Shown here: positions 50,239 to 60,017 of the stretch, piece after piece
Position numbering within the stretch: the first letter of the stretch is position 1
Layout of the letters: each line of letters begins with the position of its first letter
Assembly (NCBI GenBank): GCA_903935095.1
Contig: CAIZQH010000012.1
Coordinates: forward strand, 103,034-167,033
Source of the DNA: an uncultured Flavobacteriales bacterium
Lineage (GTDB): Bacteria; Bacteroidota; Bacteroidia; Flavobacteriales_D; Crocinitomicaceae
Direction of reading: 5' to 3'
DNA: 64,000 nucleotides
The notes under the pieces: generated by a model
The model's input: only the letters and a program-made list of their open reading frames with translations
What the model was told of the DNA's origin: nothing
Database searches by the model: none
Translations under genes and position numbers: made by a program

Positions 50239-50721
50239 ATGAAACATATTCAACGTATCCAAGAACTCATTCAATCACTCGGACTACTTGCACATCCGGA
50301 AGGTGGTTACTACAAAGAAACGTATCGAAGTATCGAAACGATGGATGGAGAACAGTCTCTGATGACGTCTATTTTGTTTTTACTCACCTTCGAAAACTCT
50401 TCAAATTTTCACCGTATTCAAAGCGATGAACATTGGTATTTTCATGAAGGGAGTCCACTCATTGTTCACGTCATAGGGGAAAACGGTCATGAGCAAAAAC
50501 GACTTGGACTCGATTTATCTGCGGGACAAAGTCCATACCACTTAGTTAAAAAACAAGACATATTTGGCAGTGAAGTACAAGAAGAAGGCGGCTATACACT
50601 GGTTTCCTGTGCGGTAGCACCGGGATTTATGTTCCGGGATTTTGAATTATTTTCGAGACAAGAATTATTGGATCAATATCCACAGCATGAGGAGATTATT
50701 TGTCGCTTGACAAAAGAGTAG
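50239..50721 (+). CDS. DUF985 cupin protein
   Basis: I use the ATG at 50239 (MKHIQRIQELIQS), 16 bases after the previous stop. An ATG at 50206 lies inside it. The protein has 160 residues: HPEGGYYKETYRS, SSNFHRIQSDEHWYFHEG and a GYTLVSCAVAPGFMFRDFEL strand. The family has a cupin fold; its role is unclear. It may be the last gene of the photolyase operon. The end overlaps cysQ on the other strand by 26 bases. Confidence 0.85.
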   Translation: MKHIQRIQELIQSLGLLAHPEGGYYKETYRSIETMDGEQSLMTSILFLLTFENSSNFHRIQSDEHWYFHEGSPLIVHVIGENGHEQKRLGLDLSAGQSPYHLVKKQDIFGSEVQEEGGYTLVSCAVAPGFMFRDFELFSRQELLDQYPQHEEIICRLTKE

Positions 50722-51505
50722 CCGTCCTCGCAACAAAAAACGGATTCAATAGATTCGCTTTATTATAACGAAGGGCTTCACCCGTTTCCGCATGAACTAC
50801 AGATCCACCTAGCGCTTCTAAAATGGCTTGTCCGGCAGCGATGTCCCATTCCATGGTTGGTGCAAAACGCGGATAAATGTCTGCGGTTCCAAGGGCTAAA
50901 TCGAAAAACTTCAAAGCAGAACCTTTTTGGGAAAATTCGATTTCTGTAGAAATAGACTGTAGGGATTCAATGATTTCAAGCATAGATCCGGAATGGTGGC
51001 TTCTTGAACCTATGAGCACGATTGGATTATTGTGTTTATCAGGAATAGAAAGTTTTTTCCAAGTAGAATAATTATGTGCTTCGTCGAATGAAAAAATGTA
51101 GACACCTGTTTCTTCAGATCCTATGATTATTTCACGTCGCACGGGTGAGGCAATGAGTCCAAAATGTGCTTTGCTATCCTTGATTAATGCGATATTCACC
51201 GCGAATTCCCCATTTTTTTTGATGAATTCCTTTGTTCCATCTAGTGGATCTACACACCAGCATTCGGTCCATTGGGCACGTTCCTCGAAGGACATTTTTT
51301 CCGTTTCTTCGCCAGTGATGGGAATTTTATAAGGACTTAAGTGCTGACCAATAATATCAGATGAAGCAAGATCCGCTTGTGTTAAAGGAGAACCATCTGC
51401 CTTGATGATTTCTTCAAAATCGTTTTGATAAATCTGCATAATCGCTTCCGAGGCAGCGATACTCGCATGAATGGCGGCGATGTATTTTTCGTGAAATGGA
51501 TTCAA
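50696..51505 (-). CDS. cysQ: 3'(2'),5'-bisphosphate nucleotidase CysQ
   Basis: The protein has 269 residues. It is an inositol-monophosphatase-type enzyme with GEETE, the DPLDGTKEF metal motif and the late WDIAAGQAILEALGG motif. It hydrolyses PAP or PAPS products of sulfate use to AMP and phosphate. It is the last gene of the long minus-strand run and overlaps the scoB stop by 4 bases. The frame is intact. Confidence 0.93.
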   Translation of the reverse strand: MNPFHEKYIAAIHASIAASEAIMQIYQNDFEEIIKADGSPLTQADLASSDIIGQHLSPYKIPITGEETEKMSFEERAQWTECWCVDPLDGTKEFIKKNGEFAVNIALIKDSKAHFGLIASPVRREIIIGSEETGVYIFSFDEAHNYSTWKKLSIPDKHNNPIVLIGSRSHHSGSMLEIIESLQSISTEIEFSQKGSALKFFDLALGTADIYPRFAPTMEWDIAAGQAILEALGGSVVHAETGEALRYNKANLLNPFFVARTATLLSSDK

Positions 51506-52161
51506 TCAAAGTGCATTTCTCGAACGACATCAGGTACAACAAGGTCACCTTCCGTTTTTGAAATGATTTCCTCGACGCTTACTCCTGGTGCACGTTCGAT
51601 TAAGTGGAATTTTCCGTCCTTGATTTCCAATACGGCTAATTCCGTCACGACTTTTTTCACACAGCCAACACCAGTTAATGGCAAGGTACATTCTTTAAGT
51701 ATTTTAGATTCTCCTGCTTTATTACTGTGCATCATTGCAACGATGATGTTTTCTGCAGATGCCACAAGGTCCATTGCGCCGCCCATTCCTTTTACCATTT
51801 TTCCTGGTATTTTCCAATTGGCAATATCACCATTTTGAGAAACCTCCATGGCTCCAAGGACAGTCAATTGAACGTGTTGTCCACGAATCATCGCAAATGA
51901 AGTTGCAGAGTCAAAGAAAGAAGCTCCAGGAACCGTAGTAATCGTTTGTTTCCCCGCATTGATTAAATCAGCATCTTCTTCTCCTTCAAAAGGAAAAGGT
52001 CCCATGCCTAAAATGCCATTTTCTGATTGAAATTCTACTTCAATACCGTGAGGAATGTAATTAGCAACAAGCGTTGGAATTCCAATTCCCAAGTTAACGT
52101 ACCATCCGTTTTTTAATTCTTGTGCAATGCGTTGTGCGATGCCGTTTTTATCGAGTGCCAT
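51502..52161 (-). CDS. scoB: 3-oxoacid CoA-transferase subunit B
   Basis: The protein has 219 residues. It has the catalytic glutamate motif SENGILGMGPFP and the family N-terminus AQRIAQELKNGWYVNLGIGIP, with MKGMGGAMDLV-like and GVGCVKKVVTELAV segments. With subunit A it moves CoA between succinyl-CoA and a 3-oxoacid such as acetoacetate. Its start is 10 bases after scoA. Confidence 0.95.
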   Translation of the reverse strand: MALDKNGIAQRIAQELKNGWYVNLGIGIPTLVANYIPHGIEVEFQSENGILGMGPFPFEGEEDADLINAGKQTITTVPGASFFDSATSFAMIRGQHVQLTVLGAMEVSQNGDIANWKIPGKMVKGMGGAMDLVASAENIIVAMMHSNKAGESKILKECTLPLTGVGCVKKVVTELAVLEIKDGKFHLIERAPGVSVEEIISKTEGDLVVPDVVREMHFD

Positions 52162-52171
52162 ACCGTTGTGC

Positions 52172-52870
52172 TTATGCGTTTTTTCTAACTGTTCGTTGCT
52201 CGATTCTTTTCTCGAATTTCTCCCCTTGGAAAATTCGTTGAACGAAAATACCCGGTGTATGAATTTGATTAGGATCTAAGGTTCCAGCTGGAACAAGTTC
52301 TTCGACTTCTGCAACGGTAATTTTACCAGCCATGGCCATCATGGGATTAAAGTTGCGTGCAGCAGCTTTGTAAATGAGGTTTCCTTCCGTGTCGCCTTTC
52401 CATGCTTTCACGATGGCAAAGTCTGCGTTTAATGCACTTTCTAAAATGTGTGGCTTTCCATTAAATACACGAACTTCTTTTCCTTCAGCTACTTCGGTTC
52501 CGTATCCTGCTGGCGTAAAAAATGCGGGTATACCAGCACCACCAGCTCGACATCTTTCAGCTAAACTTCCTTGTGGAATTAAGTCAACTTCGAGTTCACC
52601 ACTCAGCATTTGACGCTCAAATTCATCGTTTTCACCGACATATGAACTGATCATTTTTTTCACTTGCTTGGCTTGCAACATCAGTCCAATTCCATAATCG
52701 TCCACACCAGCATTGTTGCTAATACACGTTAGGTTTTTCGTTCCCAATTTAACTAACTGTCCAATGGAATTTTCAGGAATGCCACAAAGACCAAATCCAC
52801 CCAACATCAGCGTCATGTCATCTTCGATGCCTACTAACGCTTCCTCTACATTCTTTACAACTTTGTTCAT
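52172..52870 (-). CDS. scoA: 3-oxoacid CoA-transferase subunit A
   Basis: The protein has 232 residues: [15 protein letters not shown], a [14 protein letters not shown] segment, [20 protein letters not shown] and [20 protein letters not shown]. It is the partner of the adjacent scoB product. It starts 3 bases after the PBP1A stop, so the CoA-transferase genes are read with the cell-wall operon. Confidence 0.95.
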   Translation of the reverse strand: MNKVVKNVEEALVGIEDDMTLMLGGFGLCGIPENSIGQLVKLGTKNLTCISNNAGVDDYGIGLMLQAKQVKKMISSYVGENDEFERQMLSGELEVDLIPQGSLAERCRAGGAGIPAFFTPAGYGTEVAEGKEVRVFNGKPHILESALNADFAIVKAWKGDTEGNLIYKAAARNFNPMMAMAGKITVAEVEELVPAGTLDPNQIHTPGIFVQRIFQGEKFEKRIEQRTVRKNA

Positions 52871-52873
52871 CGC

Positions 52874-55375
52874 TTAAAATTCAAATGGGACTTCAGATTC
52901 ATCAACGGTTTCAGGCTGAGGGACATCTGTACAATCATAAGCTTCTTCGTCATAATCTTCCGGTGGAACGAAATCGCTGGTAGAAAGTGCAATGACAGGA
53001 TCTTTGTACACGCGTTGCATATAATACCCGTAAATCGGCAATGCCATGCGTGCTCCTTGTCCCCAAGTCATGCTTTGGAATCGTACTGCACGATCTTCCG
53101 CTCCAACCCAAACTCCTGTCACAAGTTCCGGAGTAATTCCAATAAACCATCCATCGGAGTTGTTTTGTGTCGTCCCGGTTTTACCTGCTGTCGGAGCAGT
53201 AATTCCTCCCCAGCTTCTTCCACTGCGTAAACTTCCTGCTGTTCCATACTGAACAACACCTTTCATCATTTTTAATATTTCATAGGAAACGGTCGAGTTT
53301 AAGGCTTGTTCCCGGTGTTCAGTAGCGCTATAAATCACTTTTCCGTTTCGATCAGTAATACGTTCAATCGTTGTAGGTCTTACATAGATTCCATTATTTG
53401 GAAAGATACATTGTGCCGCTACCAACTGGTATAAAGAAAGATCCATACTACCAAGACACATAGATGGAACGACATCGTTTTTATTTAATTCAATTTCCGT
53501 TTTCTTCAATAATTTCTCAATTTGAAAGGGCCCACCAATTTTCTGAACTGGATTAAATGCGCCCATTCGGGCCATCACTGCTACAGTTGTTGGATTGGAA
53601 GATTGAGCTAATCCATCTTTCACAGAACCAGCAGGCGTTCCTTGGGGACAATATTGACCAACGACTTTGTTGTGATCATCCACCAAATCCACACAATACT
53701 CACCAGATGAAAAAGTGGTACATGGATTCACCACTTTCATGGACAGTGCTGCCGCGTAAACGAATGGTTTTATCGTTGATCCAACTTGGCGTTTACCTTG
53801 ACGTACATGATCGTATCCAAAGTGCTTAAAATTCACACCGCCAACCCATGCCCGGACGAAACCAGAGGATGGATCGATAGATAAAAGCCCAGCGTGTAAA
53901 AACGCTTTGTAATAACGGATAGAATCATTTGGTGTCATGGTCGTGTCCCGCTCTCCGCTCCACGAGAAAACGGTCATTGTGGTCGGAGTATCGAAGCTTT
54001 TTCTAATGTCATTATCAGAGTAGCCAGCTAATGTCATGTTTTGAAAACGACCAGAAGAAGTTCGTGCAGACTCCATGATCTGATTCACCATTTTGCTCTC
54101 AATGGCATTCGAGAACGGATAGTTTTTTACGCGACGGTTGTTCAGGTCAAATTGGGGCTGTAATTCCTCCTTGATGTGACGTTCAACCGCATATTCAGCG
54201 TAGCGTTGCAAGGAAGGATTTAAGGTTGTGTAGATTTTCAATCCATCGCTATAAATATCGAAAGGCTCTCCCTCTTCGTTGACATATTTATAGGAACCAT
54301 CTTCGTTTTTCGTTTGTAGAATTTGAGTGACTTCTTTGCGCAAGGACTCACGGAAATACGGAGCCATACCTTCCTTGTGATCTAAGGATTTGTATTGAAT
54401 AACAATTGGCAAAGCTTTCAAGCGGTCGTATTCCTCTTGGGTTAATTTATTTTTGATGCCTTCGTTTTCACCTTTACTGTTTTTCAACCACTGAAACAAC
54501 ACTTGGTTTCTTCGAGAAAGCGCACGCAGAGAATCTTCCGCTCGAATGTCAGCCATTTGATCGAATGTCACCTTTTCTGGAGCAATTCCAGCACGCTCAG
54601 CCGCTTTGTTTCTATAGTTTTTAATCTTGTATTTGTAGGGATTAAACAAATCTGGATTTTTACACATTCCCACCAATACCGCGGCTTCTATTTTGGAAAG
54701 TTCTTTTGGTCTTTTGTTAAAGTAAACTCGGGAAGCATTTTCAATTCCAACTGCATTATATAAGAAGTCAAATTGATTTAAATACATCGTGATGATTTCC
54801 TCTTTGGTAAAACGTTCTTCCAAGCGTTTTGCAATGATATTTTCCCGCGCTTTTTCATTCAAACGACGGAATTTCCCAAGAATACCACCTAATGGCAAAT
54901 CAAATGTTTCACCGTTTGCACGGGCCAACTCCGCTAATTGTCTTTGTTTTAGGGTATAAATCAATTTCGCTAACTGCTGTGTAATGGTAGAAGCACCGCC
55001 TTTGCGGCCAAGACTTGCAAAAGACCTTACCAATCCTTTAAAGTCCACTCCAGAGTGACTGTAAAACCGTTCGTCTTCTGTGGAAATTAAGGCATCAAAG
55101 ACATACGGGGAAATTTCACGGTATTTCACGCTGGTGCGATTCACGGCCCAAAAACGTCCAATAACCGTATCTTCTTTCACGCTTTTTTTCGCAATGATTA
55201 GTGATGCTTGTAATTCAGGTGGGTTATCCAGACTGGCAACAGATGGAAGCACACTTTCCGATTGTAACAGCAATAAAGCGGTCACCAATACAAATGGAAT
55301 CAAAGACAGTCCCCAGAATATTTTGGTAAACTTCTTCGTTTCTTCTTCTGACATTTTCGGCTCATTCTTTTTCAT
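52874..55375 (-). CDS. Class A penicillin-binding protein (PBP1A-like)
   Basis: The protein has 833 residues. A membrane helix at about 18-42 precedes the GT51 glycosyltransferase with EDERFYSHSGVDFKGLVRSF and GGASTITQQLAKL. The transpeptidase has the active-site S in GSTIKPF, SSNPTT and KTGTT. It makes glycan strands and crosslinks in the periplasm. It is the next gene after rodA, 19 bases away. Confidence 0.93.
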   Translation of the reverse strand: MKKNEPKMSEEETKKFTKIFWGLSLIPFVLVTALLLLQSESVLPSVASLDNPPELQASLIIAKKSVKEDTVIGRFWAVNRTSVKYREISPYVFDALISTEDERFYSHSGVDFKGLVRSFASLGRKGGASTITQQLAKLIYTLKQRQLAELARANGETFDLPLGGILGKFRRLNEKARENIIAKRLEERFTKEEIITMYLNQFDFLYNAVGIENASRVYFNKRPKELSKIEAAVLVGMCKNPDLFNPYKYKIKNYRNKAAERAGIAPEKVTFDQMADIRAEDSLRALSRRNQVLFQWLKNSKGENEGIKNKLTQEEYDRLKALPIVIQYKSLDHKEGMAPYFRESLRKEVTQILQTKNEDGSYKYVNEEGEPFDIYSDGLKIYTTLNPSLQRYAEYAVERHIKEELQPQFDLNNRRVKNYPFSNAIESKMVNQIMESARTSSGRFQNMTLAGYSDNDIRKSFDTPTTMTVFSWSGERDTTMTPNDSIRYYKAFLHAGLLSIDPSSGFVRAWVGGVNFKHFGYDHVRQGKRQVGSTIKPFVYAAALSMKVVNPCTTFSSGEYCVDLVDDHNKVVGQYCPQGTPAGSVKDGLAQSSNPTTVAVMARMGAFNPVQKIGGPFQIEKLLKKTEIELNKNDVVPSMCLGSMDLSLYQLVAAQCIFPNNGIYVRPTTIERITDRNGKVIYSATEHREQALNSTVSYEILKMMKGVVQYGTAGSLRSGRSWGGITAPTAGKTGTTQNNSDGWFIGITPELVTGVWVGAEDRAVRFQSMTWGQGARMALPIYGYYMQRVYKDPVIALSTSDFVPPEDYDEEAYDCTDVPQPETVDESEVPFEF

Positions 55376-55394
55376 AACTCAAAATTAACGACAA

Positions 55395-56789
55395 TTATCG
55401 TAACACATCTTTCCGCTGACTATCCAATTTTAGTAAGATAAACATCATCATACAAAAGGACATCATGGAGGAACCTCCGTAACTAAAGAAAGGCAGTGGA
55501 ATACCAATAACTGGAGCAAAACCGATATTCATCCCAATATTAATCGCAAAGTGATAAAATAAAATCATCCCAACGCAATAGGCGTAAACACGATTAAAAA
55601 TCGACCGTTGTCGTTCCGCAATGAAAATGATGCGGATCAACATGAATAGATAGCCTCCAAACAGGAAAATGATTCCAACAAATCCCCATTCTTCTGCAAA
55701 TGGACAAAAAATGAAGTCGGTTTCACTTTCTGGAACGTGGTTACTTTCCACGCTGGAAACAGATGCTTTATTGTATCCTTTTCCAAGTAATCCACCTGAT
55801 CCAACTGCTGCCATTGCTCGGTTACGGTTGTAATCTTTTCCGTTTGGATCTTCCCGTAAGCCTAAAAACAATTCAATTCGATCTTTTTGATGTGTGGCCA
55901 AACTGTTAAAGCCATTATCCACAATAAAGGATAAGCTACTTGTAAGAATGAATCCCAAGATAATGATCACGGTTCCTCTTGTACGTTCCCTTTTTGCTGA
56001 AAAACGCTGTAAAAATAATATCGATAATACCGAGAAGATTAAAATAGTAGCAATTACTCCAATCGAACCAGAAACAGGAAATGGCAAAAAGAAGAAGTCT
56101 AATTGTACGGAATTCAACAAGAGTGTGATGACGCTAATAAAGATCATCACAAATAGTATCGGAATAAAGTGACTTCCCACCCATGTCTCCTTGAAACGAA
56201 CACCTGGAATACTATTCACAAAGCTCAAAATGATGGGATCGAAGGTGAGTCCTTCACGGTACATTACAAATAGAAAAGATGTAAAAACAACAAATGTACC
56301 GGCATCCGGTTGTAGTAAAATGAGTGCCATTGGAACGAGTAAAATCGCACTTGCTGTCATCACACTACTAATGTTTTGTTGCTTGACACTAATTCCACTG
56401 ATGTATTTAGCCAACAAAAGTGCGGTGGAAATTTTGGCGAATTCTGCAGGTTGAATCCCCATAGTACCTATGCCAATCCAAGCGCGCGCACCATGTACAG
56501 CAGGCATAAAGAGTACAACAACGAGTAGAAATAAGGTAAATAAATAGATGGGAAAGGCAAAGCGACGGTAGATATCTGAATCAATTAAAAACACAATCAG
56601 TCCAAGGAATAAGGATACCACAATCCAAATCAATTGTTTTCCATACATCATAGAAACATCATAAATGGCAGGATGTAAATCATCGTAGGCTACGGAATAT
56701 AGCGTAGCCATTCCAGTCACCAACATCACCATAAAAGTGATGAACAATGGCCAGTCCAAATGGGAAATTAAACCTTCTTCTTTTCTCAT
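55395..56789 (-). CDS. rodA: Lipid II polymerase RodA
   Basis: The protein has 464 residues of SEDS type with about ten membrane helices: GIGTMGIQPAEFAKIS, LLQPDAGTFVVF with the conserved Asp, and the late GIPLPFFSYGGSSM motif. It polymerises glycan strands with PBP2 during elongation. It overlaps the PBP2 gene by 4 bases. Confidence 0.95.
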   Translation of the reverse strand: MRKEEGLISHLDWPLFITFMVMLVTGMATLYSVAYDDLHPAIYDVSMMYGKQLIWIVVSLFLGLIVFLIDSDIYRRFAFPIYLFTLFLLVVVLFMPAVHGARAWIGIGTMGIQPAEFAKISTALLLAKYISGISVKQQNISSVMTASAILLVPMALILLQPDAGTFVVFTSFLFVMYREGLTFDPIILSFVNSIPGVRFKETWVGSHFIPILFVMIFISVITLLLNSVQLDFFFLPFPVSGSIGVIATILIFSVLSILFLQRFSAKRERTRGTVIIILGFILTSSLSFIVDNGFNSLATHQKDRIELFLGLREDPNGKDYNRNRAMAAVGSGGLLGKGYNKASVSSVESNHVPESETDFIFCPFAEEWGFVGIIFLFGGYLFMLIRIIFIAERQRSIFNRVYAYCVGMILFYHFAINIGMNIGFAPVIGIPLPFFSYGGSSMMSFCMMMFILLKLDSQRKDVLR

Positions 56790-58657
56790 TCTCCTGGAGT
56801 TGTTATGTAGGCCAATTTCGCTTCCAAAATACGCTTCTCTTTTTCCTTGTCAGTAATTTTTCGTTTGATGTATTTTTCGATCATCAGGCTTGCAATAGGC
56901 GCCGCCCATGTCCCGCCGAAACCGGCATTTTCAACAAATACTGCAATAGCAATCTTTGGTTTATTCATAGGCGCAAATGCAATAAATACGGAGTGATCTT
57001 CCCCATGTGGATTTTGTACGGTTCCGGTTTTACCACAAATCATGATGTTTTCCAAGCGCGCCATTCTAGCTGTACCTCCATTTTCATTCACCACTCGTCG
57101 CATTCCTTCAATCACTGGCCAGAAATGTTTGGCGTTCACCATTGTTCTTTTCTTCGTGCGATACTCGATTAATGGACCTTTTCGTCCGATTGATTTTACA
57201 AAGTGGGGAACATAATACCAACCTTTGTTTGCAATAATAGCGGCAATATTTGCCATGTGTAATGGAGTCAATTTTACTTCTCCCTGTCCAATGGAAATCG
57301 AGCGAATGGTCGAGAAGGCCCATTGGTGATGTCCATACCATTTATCGTAATATTTTGCATCAGGAATTAACCCAGGACGCTGTCCAGAAATATCGGCATC
57401 TAATGATTTTCCTAATCCAAAACTATTCATGTATTGGTGCCATTTATTAAGTCCGTATTCAGCATCAGCAAATAATTTTTTTTTCTTCCCTTGTTGAATA
57501 ATACGTCGCACCACTGCGTAATAGTATGGATTACACGAAAACTGAACGGCTTCTGCCACATTACGTGCGGACGGGTGATTGTGACAACCAACCATGCTTT
57601 TATCGCAGGGAAAACCGGATTCCTCCGTGATGACACCTTCTTGCAATCCAATTAACGATTGCACCAATTTAAAAATGGATCCAGGTGGATATTCTGCTTG
57701 TAGTGGACGAGGGAACAAGGGCATGTTTTTGTCTAAGGCAAGTTTCGGATAGTTTTGGCTGATATTTCGTTTCCCCACCAACATATTCGGATCATACGAA
57801 GGAGCCGAAACCATGGCTAAGATTTCTCCGGTGGATGGTTCAATCGCAACGATACATCCTTTTTTGTTTTTCATTAATTTTTCACCGTAGGACTGAATAA
57901 TCATATCCATGCCGAGTTTCAGTGGGTCCGCTTGACGTGCAGTAGTGTCGTATTTTCCATCGGCAAATGGTTCAATGGCATTGTTCAACGCGGACGTGAC
58001 AATGTATTTGATTCCTTTTCTACCGCGTAATTCACGCTCATAGAATTTTTCGATTCCAGATCGACCAATATTATCTCCAGGCCTGTAAAAGCGATCATCA
58101 TCAACTTCCTCGCGGTTGACCTCGGATAAATATCCCATGATATTTGCGCCACTTTTAAACGGATAATTCCGCATACTGGTCACTTTCTCGTAGAAACCAG
58201 GGAAATTTTCAAGGTGCGGGGCAATGCGGGAAATTTCTTCCAAGGTCAACTCCTTCAAAAATGGATATTTGCGTATTTTTTGGTAATTCGAGGTGCGTTT
58301 GCCAGAACTTTTGTTGTAATACGTTCCTTCTCCTTTGACAATTTCCTTAAATCGATTGCGCACATCTTTGACGGTCCACCCAATTAATTTTGCAAAAGCA
58401 GCAGTATCGAGGTGTTTGATTTCGTCTTCCACCATCATCAAGTTGAAATATGTACGATTCGAAACTATTTTCATTCCATTTCGATCGAATACAACGCCAC
58501 GAGGCGGTGTAATTTCGATGCGTTTTTCCGCTACCTCATGTGCACGGAGTGTCCAGGTATCATCGATGACTTGCATGTAAAATAAACGAAATGTGTAAAG
58601 GAATCCCACCAAAATAATGAAGGCCATGATCACATAACGTCGGATGTCAAAATTCAT
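56786..58657 (-). CDS. mrdA: Penicillin-binding protein 2
   Basis: The protein has 623 residues. An N-terminal membrane helix precedes a pedestal domain with TPPRGVVFDRNGMKIVSNRT. The transpeptidase has the catalytic Ser in PPGSIFKLVQ, then SCNPYYY and KTGTVQN. It crosslinks wall made by RodA. It overlaps mreD by 4 bases upstream and rodA downstream. Confidence 0.95.
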   Translation of the reverse strand: MNFDIRRYVIMAFIILVGFLYTFRLFYMQVIDDTWTLRAHEVAEKRIEITPPRGVVFDRNGMKIVSNRTYFNLMMVEDEIKHLDTAAFAKLIGWTVKDVRNRFKEIVKGEGTYYNKSSGKRTSNYQKIRKYPFLKELTLEEISRIAPHLENFPGFYEKVTSMRNYPFKSGANIMGYLSEVNREEVDDDRFYRPGDNIGRSGIEKFYERELRGRKGIKYIVTSALNNAIEPFADGKYDTTARQADPLKLGMDMIIQSYGEKLMKNKKGCIVAIEPSTGEILAMVSAPSYDPNMLVGKRNISQNYPKLALDKNMPLFPRPLQAEYPPGSIFKLVQSLIGLQEGVITEESGFPCDKSMVGCHNHPSARNVAEAVQFSCNPYYYAVVRRIIQQGKKKKLFADAEYGLNKWHQYMNSFGLGKSLDADISGQRPGLIPDAKYYDKWYGHHQWAFSTIRSISIGQGEVKLTPLHMANIAAIIANKGWYYVPHFVKSIGRKGPLIEYRTKKRTMVNAKHFWPVIEGMRRVVNENGGTARMARLENIMICGKTGTVQNPHGEDHSVFIAFAPMNKPKIAIAVFVENAGFGGTWAAPIASLMIEKYIKRKITDKEKEKRILEAKLAYITTPGE

Positions 58658-59169
58658 TTCGATTTGGATTTTTTAATCAAGAAGCTTTGTAATAGCAAGC
58701 AAATTAAAAAGGATGGTACAGCACTAAAGATGGTTTTTTGTAGGATAAAAAAGAACTGATTGAATTGAAAAATTTCCACAAGGAAGTACCAGAAGTGATG
58801 GGCAAGCAAGAGGATTCCGAAAACATAGGTAAACCAACGGTTTCCCATGTCAAAAACATTCGGTTCTTTCAAGGGGTCGTATCCCTCACGTGGGCCATAG
58901 AATTTGAAAATAATCGGGCGTAAATACGCCATCAGCACCAATGATGAAGCGTGCAATCCGTAAGTATTTGAGAAAATATCGATGATGATTCCCATTAAGA
59001 ATGCTAATCCCATTAAAGAGATGACACCCAACTCAAATGGCAGTAACATGATAAAAAGTGGATGAATCATCAAATGAAAACCATAGCCAATCTCCAATTG
59101 ATTGAAAACAATGGTTTGTAGCACGACAAACACAATGAAGCGAATGATATTTTTCGTTAGGTTATTCAT
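58654..59169 (-). CDS. mreD: Rod shape-determining protein MreD
   Basis: The protein has 171 residues with about five membrane helices, a GYGFHLMIHPLFIMLLPFEL segment and no soluble domain of note. Sequence conservation in MreD is low; the position between mreC and mrdA with 4-base overlaps on both sides makes the call firm. Confidence 0.9.
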   Translation of the reverse strand: MNNLTKNIIRFIVFVVLQTIVFNQLEIGYGFHLMIHPLFIMLLPFELGVISLMGLAFLMGIIIDIFSNTYGLHASSLVLMAYLRPIIFKFYGPREGYDPLKEPNVFDMGNRWFTYVFGILLLAHHFWYFLVEIFQFNQFFFILQKTIFSAVPSFLICLLLQSFLIKKSKSK

Positions 59170-60017
59170 CTCAATATGTCTTCTTCTTCATCAGGTGGAA
59201 TTTGACCCTCCAATGCTTGTTGTTCTTCAATCATTAAATTTTTTACTACATACACCCGTTGTAACGTTCGGTAATCTTCAGAGTATCGCACAACCACATT
59301 CCATAGAGGTTCTCCTTCAATGGACTCAATTCTCTCCACTTTTCCAACGGGGATTCCTTTGGGAAATATACCGGATCCACCACGCGTGACCACGCGTGAC
59401 CATCGTTTAATACGCAAGTCATTGGAAATACCGTCAATCGATCCGCGTCTTGGATCATGTCCATCCCATTTCAAAATCCCCGCCAAATGAATGGGCTCAA
59501 TAATCACATCGATGTTGATGTCTTTCGTTAGAACTGACTTCACCACACAGTAATGTTCGCTGATATTGTGCACAATTCCTACAACTCCTTTGTCCGAAAA
59601 CACCCCCATATTCGTTCTCACCCCTTGTTTGCTTCCGATGTTCAGGGTGAAGTAATTATTTCTTCTCGTCACAGAGGAATTAATCACCATTCCAGGTATG
59701 TACGTGTACTGCTGCTTAAAAATAGTGTCATCTACTTTTACTTTTCCAGCACTCAATGTATACATAAACTCAGGCAGTCGTTCACGTAAACGAATATTCT
59801 CACGTTGCAATGCGTAGTTATTTTTGCTTAAGTCAAAATGCTTCGTCACATCGTTTTCCCAAGTGAGAACTTTGGCCGTCACATTTGATGCAGTTGTTAA
59901 GTATTGACTCCTAGGAAAACTTAAAAATTGCACATAAATCACCAACGAAATGATCTGCAAGGAAGCAAAGACCAAAAAGATTTGAAATCGACGTAAAAAG
60001 GCGATGAGATTGCGCAT
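59166..60017 (-). CDS. mreC: Rod shape-determining protein MreC
   Basis: The protein has 283 residues: a membrane helix (10-30), a coiled coil (70-100), then the beta domains with NYFTLNIGSKQGVRTNMGVF, GVVGIVHNISEHYCVVKSVL and a late GIFPKGIPVGKVERIE. It is the first gene of the long minus-strand run; mreB, usually next to it, is not in the window upstream. Confidence 0.93.
   Translation of the reverse strand: MRNLIAFLRRFQIFLVFASLQIISLVIYVQFLSFPRSQYLTTASNVTAKVLTWENDVTKHFDLSKNNYALQRENIRLRERLPEFMYTLSAGKVKVDDTIFKQQYTYIPGMVINSSVTRRNNYFTLNIGSKQGVRTNMGVFSDKGVVGIVHNISEHYCVVKSVLTKDINIDVIIEPIHLAGILKWDGHDPRRGSIDGISNDLRIKRWSRVVTRGGSGIFPKGIPVGKVERIESIEGEPLWNVVVRYSEDYRTLQRVYVVKNLMIEEQQALEGQIPPDEEEDILR

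Noticed and set aside
53015..53252. Plus-strand frames within the PBP1A gene
   Set aside because: Antisense shadows of a clear coding region; no family features.
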